A stretch of 18,359 bases of DNA from Anaerolineaceae bacterium (GTDB lineage Bacteria; Chloroflexota; Anaerolineae; Anaerolineales; Anaerolineaceae): positions 4,388 to 22,746 of the forward strand of contig DQHW01000023.1 of the NCBI GenBank assembly GCA_003524305.1. Reading direction: 5' to 3'. Numbering within the stretch: the first letter of the stretch is position 1; every line of letters begins with the position of its first letter. This document shows, one piece after another, positions 13,127 to 18,359 of the stretch. Position numbers and translations under genes: made by a program. The notes under the pieces were generated by a model, which was not told the DNA's origin, made no database searches, and was given only the letters and a program-made list of their open reading frames with translations.

Positions 13127-15505
13127 ATGCCCAAGACTTCAAGTTCACGTTCGTCCTATTCCAAAAAAAGCACATCCCCCGCCCGCCGCGGATCCAAGAA
13201 ATCTGCCAAAGGCTTAAACATTGGCAACCTGACCACTGATCAAAAAATCGATTTTGTCGGTGGATTGATGGCGGTGATTGGCATCTTGAGTCTGGTGGCT
13301 TTTTTCGCACGCAATAACGGCACTTTGACCATGTGGGTCGCCAAGACCATGGCTCAAATTGCTGGTTGGGGCGGATTCATCATCCCGGTGGGCATGACCA
13401 TCGGCGGCCTGTATCTCGTATTTCGCAATTTTGACCGGCTTCCGCGTTTGTCTGGCGGACGTTCTCTAGGGGTTATTCTCCTCTACCTGAACGTGTTGGG
13501 TTGGATGCATTACATCAAGGGCGGCGGTTTAACCACTGCCCGTGCTGGTTTGGGCGGCGGAATTATTGGTGCAATTATTGACGATGTTCTTGGGCGTGGT
13601 TTGGGATCTGCTGGAGAAGCTGTTGTTTTATCAGCGTTCGTAATTGTCTCAATTTTATTTATTGTGGATGTCCCCATGCCCGTGCTCGCCGGTTGGATTG
13701 TCGGCCGCCCTCGCAAGGTGATGGCCGAGCAAAAATCCATTCCTTATCCGCGTGAACGCGCGCGCCCTTATTCCCCCCCCATGCCTTCCCAACCCGAATT
13801 TCCTGAAGAGGAAGCCGTTCTTCCGCAGGGTTTTCGTTCTCTCGATTTAAACGGAGAAAACTCACGTGCCAACCAGGTGCGTCAGCGGCGTGAAGAGTTT
13901 GTACCGCAAGCGCCGATCAAGGTGACACCGCAGCCCAAGTTAACTCCGAAAGAAGATTCCGGCAGCGGGCTGCCAACCGTTCGCACCGGTGTCACTGCCG
14001 CCATGAATGCCAAACCCTGGCCAATGCCCTCCATCTCGGATATTCTCGACCCGGCCTCACCGGCCGGCATTCAATCTCACTATGACAAAGACCGCGCCCG
14101 CATCATTGAAGAGACTCTGGCTTCGTTTGGCGCGCCCGGGCATATCGTTGAAATCCATCGTGGACCCGCCGTGACGCAATTTGGCGTGGAACCTGATTTC
14201 ATTGAAAACCGCGCCGGCAGAACCCGCGTGCGCGTCTCTAAGATTGTCGGCCTTTCTGATGATCTTGCACTTGCAATGGCGGCAAAGAGCATCCGCATTC
14301 AAGCGCCGGTACCCGGCAAAGCCTACGTGGGTATTGAAGTGCCAAACACCGAACTTACCCTCGTCTCGCTGCGCGAACTGCTTGAGAATGAGGCTTTCAG
14401 AAAGATCAAGTCATCGCTGCGCTTTGCCCTCGGCAAGGATGTAGCCGGCAGACCCATTTGTGCCGATTTGACTGCCATGCCTCACATGCTCGTGGCGGGC
14501 ACCACCAACTCTGGTAAATCTGTGCTGGTGAATGCCATTCTCACCAGTTTGCTGCTTAATAATTCGCCTAGCGAGCTGCGCCTTCTGCTGGTGGATCCCA
14601 AACGCGTGGAGTTGACCGGTTACAACGGCATTCCTCACCTGTTAGGCCCCGTGGTGGTGGAGGCTGACCGTGTGGTCGGCGCCTTGCAGTGGTGTTTGCA
14701 CGAGATGGACACGCGTTATAAAAAGTTTGCCAAGGCCGGCGCACGCAATATTGTGGATTACAACAAAAAGAGTGAAGAGCACATCCCCTACCTGGTGATC
14801 GTGATTGATGAACTGGCTGACCTGATGATGCTCGCCCCGGATGAAACCGAACGCAGCATCACCCGTCTGGCGCAGCTTGCCCGTGCGACCGGCATTCATC
14901 TTATTTTAGCCACCCAACGCCCATCAGTGGATGTGGTGACCGGCTTGATCAAAGCCAATTTCCCGGCAAGGGTGGCATTCATGGTCGCCTCGAATATGGA
15001 TAGCCGTGTGATCCTCGACCAACCCGGCGCTGAAAAGCTGTTGGGTAAAGGAGATATGCTTTACCAGGCGCCGGATGCCCCTGCTGCTGTCCGTTTGCAG
15101 GGTGTTTACGTCTCTGACCCCGAGATTCAGCGTCTGGTGGATTCGTGGCGTGTGATCGCCATGAATTACAAGGCTGAAGGTGGTCAGGAACCCGACAATA
15201 TGATCATGGATCCGTTTACCCCGGGAACGCCACTCAAACAGGGTGAACTGTTTGACGATGGCTCACGACCCAACGATCCGCTGCTTGAAGACGCCATGGA
15301 AATTGTGCGCCGTGAGAACAAGGCCAGCATCTCGATGCTGCAGCGAAAAATGCGCATCGGTTACACCCGCTCAGCCCGCCTGATTGATACTCTTGAAGAG
15401 AAGGGCATCATCGGTCCGCAAATGCACGGATCGCAGGTGCGTGAGGTCCTAACCTTCGGCAACGAAGTCGAGCCGGATGGGGAACCTGAAGAAGAAACAG
15501 CATAA
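13127..15505 (+). CDS. ftsK: FtsK/SpoIIIE-type DNA translocase
   Basis: Septal DNA pump that moves chromosome ends out of the closing division septum, 792 residues. The first 30 residues are very Ser/Lys-rich. Membrane spans lie at about 42-61, 75-99, 110-128, 138-158 and 165-192. A Pro-rich linker runs to about 300, shorter than in E. coli FtsK and nearer to SpoIIIE. The motor follows: alpha part about 310-420, Walker A GTTNSGKS at 458-465, Walker B IVIDE with D561, and the conserved LILATQRPSVDVVTGLIKAN. The C-terminal gamma winged helix (about 720-785, RKMRIGYTRSARLIDTLEEKG) reads orienting DNA sequences. AAGAGAGA precedes ATG 13127. An eight-C run lies in the linker. No recombinase site is seen. 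Confidence 0.97.
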   Translation: MPKTSSSRSSYSKKSTSPARRGSKKSAKGLNIGNLTTDQKIDFVGGLMAVIGILSLVAFFARNNGTLTMWVAKTMAQIAGWGGFIIPVGMTIGGLYLVFRNFDRLPRLSGGRSLGVILLYLNVLGWMHYIKGGGLTTARAGLGGGIIGAIIDDVLGRGLGSAGEAVVLSAFVIVSILFIVDVPMPVLAGWIVGRPRKVMAEQKSIPYPRERARPYSPPMPSQPEFPEEEAVLPQGFRSLDLNGENSRANQVRQRREEFVPQAPIKVTPQPKLTPKEDSGSGLPTVRTGVTAAMNAKPWPMPSISDILDPASPAGIQSHYDKDRARIIEETLASFGAPGHIVEIHRGPAVTQFGVEPDFIENRAGRTRVRVSKIVGLSDDLALAMAAKSIRIQAPVPGKAYVGIEVPNTELTLVSLRELLENEAFRKIKSSLRFALGKDVAGRPICADLTAMPHMLVAGTTNSGKSVLVNAILTSLLLNNSPSELRLLLVDPKRVELTGYNGIPHLLGPVVVEADRVVGALQWCLHEMDTRYKKFAKAGARNIVDYNKKSEEHIPYLVIVIDELADLMMLAPDETERSITRLAQLARATGIHLILATQRPSVDVVTGLIKANFPARVAFMVASNMDSRVILDQPGAEKLLGKGDMLYQAPDAPAAVRLQGVYVSDPEIQRLVDSWRVIAMNYKAEGGQEPDNMIMDPFTPGTPLKQGELFDDGSRPNDPLLEDAMEIVRRENKASISMLQRKMRIGYTRSARLIDTLEEKGIIGPQMHGSQVREVLTFGNEVEPDGEPEEETA

Positions 15506-15513
15506 GCCAAAAA

Positions 15514-15542
15514 TTGGATAAGATTTTTACTGGTATTTTAAT
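15514..15542 (+). promoter_or_regulatory. Candidate promoter of lipoprotein gene 1
   Basis: TTGGAT (15514-15519) and TTTAAT (15537-15542) are 17 bp apart, just after the ftsK stop codon. The predicted start would lie inside the inverted repeat at 15542-15574. Confidence 0.45.
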
Positions 15543-15574
15543 GGAATGTGTATAAAATATTCTTACACATTCCA
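15542..15574. promoter_or_regulatory. 11-bp inverted repeat before lipoprotein 1: operator or ftsK terminator
   Basis: TGGAATGTGTA and TACACATTCCA are exact reverse complements around an 11-nt centre. As RNA the stem is followed by AATTTTATTT, so it could end ftsK transcripts. As DNA it would cover the predicted start of the lipoprotein promoter and could be an operator. The two readings cannot be separated from sequence alone. Confidence 0.5.
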
Positions 15575-15594
15575 ATTTTATTTAGGGAGGATTC

Positions 15595-16560
15595 ATGTCA
15601 CAATCAAGAAAGACTTTTTCATTGTGTATTATTTTGTTAATCGTTATGGGTCTAATCGGCTGCAGTATCATGCCCCAAACGCTCAAGAACGTTTTGGCTT
15701 CAGCCACAACCACCAGCACCATTACACCAATCCCCTCCAAAACGTCTACGGCCACACCAAAGCCCACCGCAACTGCAACGGTGATGCAGATGCCGCTTGA
15801 GATTTCTACGTGTCTGGCTGCCGAAGATTGCCCTGATGCTGTGCCCATCTCGGCTTTCCTTTCCGATGGTATTGAGAAGGATGCGATCAATGAAATTAGA
15901 GTTCCCTTTGACCAAACCATTAAATTGTCCACGGGCTGGGTGACAAAAGATCAGCAGCATCTGGATCAGAATCTGCAGCATATCAAGTGGGTGTTTCGCA
16001 TCAATGATAAAGATTTCTTCACCGAAGATTTACTTGTGAATAGTGAAGTGGATGACGAAGACGTGGCCGGCGCCAAGAACCCCGGCACGTGGATTGCAGT
16101 GACCTTATCAGATTGGAAAATTGGCAAGGAGTACTACATCCGCTATGGATATTACCTTGACGCAGCCATCGATGATGGTTGGTCTGTCACAGAAGCTGAT
16201 TTTTCGTCAATTTACACGCTTCTCGTGGTGCCGGCGAAGATCCCCACCATCACACCCGGGCCGGCGATCACCAATACCCAACAGCCAAATCCCGCGGTGA
16301 CCAAGGCTCCTGCTCAACCTACAGCCACCCAGGGTCCGCCATTAGTTTTGAACATTACATTAAAAGTCGACAACAGGTGTTCAGACGGTCATGTGGTGGT
16401 TTTTAATGGACCGATGCGGTTGAAATACACTGTTGCGCCCGGCCAAACAGTGGAATACCAGGCTGCACAAGGCATATATAGCTGGGTGATCGACAATTAC
16501 GAAAAAGGTGGACCTCAAGAACTTTACCAGAGTGTTTGGACGCTTACCCTCTGTCAATAA
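15595..16560 (+). CDS. Lipoprotein 1 of a tandem paralogous family, function unknown
   Basis: Exported, lipid-anchored protein of 321 residues. The signal peptide ends in lipobox LIGC with Cys23, followed by SIMPQTLKNVLAS. Residues about 36-65 are a Thr/Pro-rich linker. The family domain (about 68-215) has the CLAAEDCPDAVP cysteine pair, STGWVTKD, LDQNLQHIKW, KDFFTED, NPGTWIAV and AIDDGW. A second Pro/Thr linker (about 218-252) leads to a small C-terminal domain (about 253-321) with FNGPMRLKYTVAPGQTVEY. GGGAGG precedes ATG 15595. The next two genes encode paralogs. I recognise no named family. The surface location is well supported; a ligand-binding or adhesive role is a guess. Confidence 0.93.
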   Translation: MSQSRKTFSLCIILLIVMGLIGCSIMPQTLKNVLASATTTSTITPIPSKTSTATPKPTATATVMQMPLEISTCLAAEDCPDAVPISAFLSDGIEKDAINEIRVPFDQTIKLSTGWVTKDQQHLDQNLQHIKWVFRINDKDFFTEDLLVNSEVDDEDVAGAKNPGTWIAVTLSDWKIGKEYYIRYGYYLDAAIDDGWSVTEADFSSIYTLLVVPAKIPTITPGPAITNTQQPNPAVTKAPAQPTATQGPPLVLNITLKVDNRCSDGHVVVFNGPMRLKYTVAPGQTVEYQAAQGIYSWVIDNYEKGGPQELYQSVWTLTLCQ

Positions 16561-16583
16561 ATTCTTTTTATTTGACCCTTATC

Positions 16584-16616
16584 AACCGGCAAAGAAACTT
16601 ACTTTGCCGGTTTTTG
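16584..16616 (+). terminator. Rho-independent terminator after lipoprotein 1
   Basis: AACCGGCAAAG pairs perfectly with CTTTGCCGGTT over a 7-nt loop (16584-16612) and runs into a T tract. It stands 24 bp past the stop codon. Confidence 0.93.
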
Positions 16617-16645
16617 TATAGGAAATGTGTTGCACAATGTAAGTA

Positions 16646-16674
16646 TTGCATTGTTATTTTATTCTTACTATAAT
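16646..16674 (+). promoter_or_regulatory. Strong sigma-70 promoter of lipoprotein genes 2 and 3
   Basis: TTGCAT (16646-16651) and a perfect TATAAT (16669-16674) are 17 bp apart. ACAATG (16634-16639) and CATTGT (16649-16654) form an inverted repeat across the -35, a possible regulator site. The leader to ATG 16721 is about 40 nt. Confidence 0.85.
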
Positions 16675-16720
16675 TAATTAACCTATTTAAATACAAGAAA
16701 ATGTGTTTTTGGGAGGGGTC

Positions 16721-17686
16721 ATGCATCATTTTAAAAGATCTGCATTGAGTGTTGGGCTTATTTTGGTAATGATCTTGTTTCAAAGTTGTTCCGTAATTCC
16801 AAAAGGTGTCCAAAACCTATTTGCATCAAAAACACCTACTCCCACGAACACGGCTACCGCTACTCCAACGCCAACTGTGACCGCCACCCCAACTAAAACC
16901 CAAAAACCACCGATAGCGATAAATTCATGCGCATTTCTGGAGGAGTGTCCTGAAGCGCTGCCGATTAGAGAATTAATTTCTGGTGAGGATGAAACTGAAG
17001 GGCTAAATATTGTTAATTATGTGTACAATCAACCTCTGTCGCTTAGCATGGGGTGGGTAGCGAAGAACCAAACAATTCTGGAAGACAACCTGAAATATAT
17101 AAAATGGTTCTTCATTATCGATGGACAAGAGTATTTCAGAGAAGACTGGTTATCTCTTGGTGAAACCACATTTGAAGATGAACCCTCCATGGTGTATCCA
17201 GGAATGTGGTTTGGAACGGTCATGGATGGCTGGAAGATCGGCGAAAAACACACGATAGAAATCGGCTATACCTTTGAAGCGACAATCTCTGATGGCTGGG
17301 ATACTTATTATCGTGGGACGACATATCGTGCAGAATATTTGTTGGTGCCGATGGAAAAACCCACAGCAACTCCGACTTCAACTCCCACCCGTACGAACAC
17401 TCCCCGTCCAACGGCTGTTCCTTATACAAAAACACCCAAGGCCACATTAGCACCCACCAATCCACCTTGTGAGATTAATTCATCCATCGAAATTGACAAC
17501 GCCACAGGCGGCTATGTGACCCTCAAATTGTCGGGTCCGATGAAATATAGCTTTAATCTGCCGACCGGCACCACAACCCTCAACGTGTGTTCGGGCAGCT
17601 ACAAGTATGAAGCCTGGGGCTGCGGCGGCGCTTATGATTCGGGTACTATCAACAGCAACGAGGCGCATGAGTTTTATTGCTATTAA
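16721..17686 (+). CDS. Lipoprotein 2 of the tandem paralogous family, function unknown
   Basis: A 321-residue lipoprotein, the same length as copy 1. Lipobox FQSC with Cys23 is followed by SVIPKGVQNLFAS, closely like copy 1. A dense Thr/Pro linker (about 37-60) precedes the family domain (about 64-210): CAFLEECPEALP, SMGWVAKN, LEDNLKYIKW, QEYFRED, YPGMWFG, DGWKIG and ISDGWDTYY. The second linker (about 212-253) is again TP-rich. The C-terminal domain (about 254-321) has LSGPMKYSFNLPTGTTTL, as in copy 1, but with four Cys (CEINSS, NVCSG, WGCGG, FYCY) against two in copy 1. ATG 16721 is chosen because GGGAGGGG lies just before it; an in-frame GTG at 16703 falls upstream of that site. It has its own promoter and is likely cotranscribed with copy 3. 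Confidence 0.93.
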   Translation: MHHFKRSALSVGLILVMILFQSCSVIPKGVQNLFASKTPTPTNTATATPTPTVTATPTKTQKPPIAINSCAFLEECPEALPIRELISGEDETEGLNIVNYVYNQPLSLSMGWVAKNQTILEDNLKYIKWFFIIDGQEYFREDWLSLGETTFEDEPSMVYPGMWFGTVMDGWKIGEKHTIEIGYTFEATISDGWDTYYRGTTYRAEYLLVPMEKPTATPTSTPTRTNTPRPTAVPYTKTPKATLAPTNPPCEINSSIEIDNATGGYVTLKLSGPMKYSFNLPTGTTTLNVCSGSYKYEAWGCGGAYDSGTINSNEAHEFYCY

Positions 17687-17735
17687 TAAAAATTGAAAAG
17701 AAGCAACCCATCCTTACCACCTCAGAGGTCTCGTT

Positions 17736-18359
17736 ATGTTAAAAACTAGAATCGCCGTCAGTCTTTTGTTGGTTGCTGTATTACTCCTTTCTGCCAGTTG
17801 TGCATTGATCCCACAAAAGATCCAAGATCTTGCCGATAATTTCACCGGCAATACTGAGCCCACACCCAGGTACATCGTGGTTACTTCCACGCCGCAGGCG
17901 AGCAGCCTCGTTTCTCAAGCGGATCTCGTGATCAAGCCCTGCCTCTACAACTCTGATTGCCCCGACGCCGTGGATTTGGATGACATGCTGGGTGCGCAGC
18001 AGAGAGAATCCTACGAGGTAAAACTGCCTTATAACGCGCAATTGAAACTGAGCAACGGTTGGGTGGCCATTGATGAAAAGACCCTTGAAGAAAACCTCAC
18101 TCACATTAAATGGATCCTCGAAGTGGACGGTGTGGATTTCTTTAAACCTGAATTTATCGTCAAAGATGCAGTAACGTCCATTGAAGATACCTCGGTTGAA
18201 AACGCAGGCGCATGGGTCGGCGTGACGATCGAAGGGTTTGCCCTTGATCAACCGGCCACCCTGGTGGTGGGGCATACTTTTACCGAGGCAGTCAACGACG
18301 GCTGGGATGATTACCCGGCGGGCTATACCAGCACGATCACATATTACTTCAAACCCCAA
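17736..18359 (+). CDS. Lipoprotein 3 of the tandem paralogous family, 3' end outside the window
   Basis: Open for 208 codons to the right edge. The signal peptide ends in SASC (Cys22), followed by ALIPQKIQDLADN, matching the juxtamembrane motif of copies 1 and 2. The linker (about 36-58) is shorter and much less TP-rich. The family domain (about 64 onward) shows CLYNSDCPDAVD, SNGWVAID, LEENLTHIKW, VDFFKPE, NAGAWVGV and AVNDGWDDY. The sequence stops at YYFKPQ, where copies 1 and 2 enter their second linker, so it cannot be said whether copy 3 has the C-terminal domain. CAGAGGT provides the ribosome site. The gene begins 49 bp after copy 2 with no terminator between. Confidence 0.93.
   Translation, partial: MLKTRIAVSLLLVAVLLLSASCALIPQKIQDLADNFTGNTEPTPRYIVVTSTPQASSLVSQADLVIKPCLYNSDCPDAVDLDDMLGAQQRESYEVKLPYNAQLKLSNGWVAIDEKTLEENLTHIKWILEVDGVDFFKPEFIVKDAVTSIEDTSVENAGAWVGVTIEGFALDQPATLVVGHTFTEAVNDGWDDYPAGYTSTITYYFKPQ

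Noticed and set aside
17781..18359. 192-codon minus-strand frame opposite lipoprotein 3
   Set aside because: The plus strand has a lipoprotein signal, ribosome site and clear paralogy to the two previous genes; the antisense frame is a by-product of codon bias.
1..18359. CRISPR arrays, transposases, phage genes, known defence systems
   Set aside because: No regularly spaced repeats, no DDE or recombinase motifs and no nuclease-helicase sets were found; the genes are mostly core or envelope functions.

Overview
The window reads as a piece of a bacterial chromosome, most likely from a member of the Chloroflexota (Anaerolineae-like). That placement is an inference. It rests on exported lipoproteins with Thr/Pro-rich linkers right after the lipobox, a T-box leader on a class II aminoacyl-tRNA synthetase gene, a two-membrane-span anti-sigma-like protein with an Ala/Gly-rich loop, and sigma-70 style promoters with Shine-Dalgarno sites. 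There is no phage, plasmid, transposase, CRISPR or rRNA/tRNA gene. All protein identities come from motifs read by eye; no database was searched.

Left part, minus strand (1-8060). A methyl-accepting chemotaxis protein runs off the left edge, and its promoter region carries a perfect inverted repeat. To its right, reading leftwards, is a serS unit: a sigma-70 promoter, a T-box leader whose specifier reads UCC (Ser), serS, a ten-span membrane protein of unknown function, and a DUF456 membrane protein, followed by a stem-loop. Between the serS promoter and a UbiA/MenA-type prenyltransferase gene lies about 330 bp of repeat-rich non-coding DNA. It includes a decayed second copy of the prenyltransferase gene's 3' end. 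A DUF429 protein gene follows.

Middle, plus strand (8356-12969). A sigma-70 promoter with a palindrome at the predicted transcription start drives four genes: a small membrane protein, a winged-helix regulator, an ABC-type ATPase and an ABC-2 permease. This looks like a self-regulated export system. Next is a tightly overlapped unit of an ECF sigma factor, an anti-sigma-like membrane protein and a zinc-ribbon Nudix hydrolase. The sigma gene may be translated from a leaderless mRNA.

Right part, plus strand (13127-18359). An FtsK/SpoIIIE DNA translocase gene is followed by three tandem genes for related lipoproteins; the last is cut by the right edge. All three share a lipobox, a short conserved juxtamembrane motif, a linker and a domain of about 150 residues with a Cx5CP motif, GW, NLxxIKW and DGW motifs. 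I recognise no named family for this domain, and it is the best candidate here for something undescribed. The first two also share a second linker and a small C-terminal domain. A strong terminator and a near-consensus promoter separate lipoproteins 1 and 2, so copies 2 and 3 form their own transcription unit.
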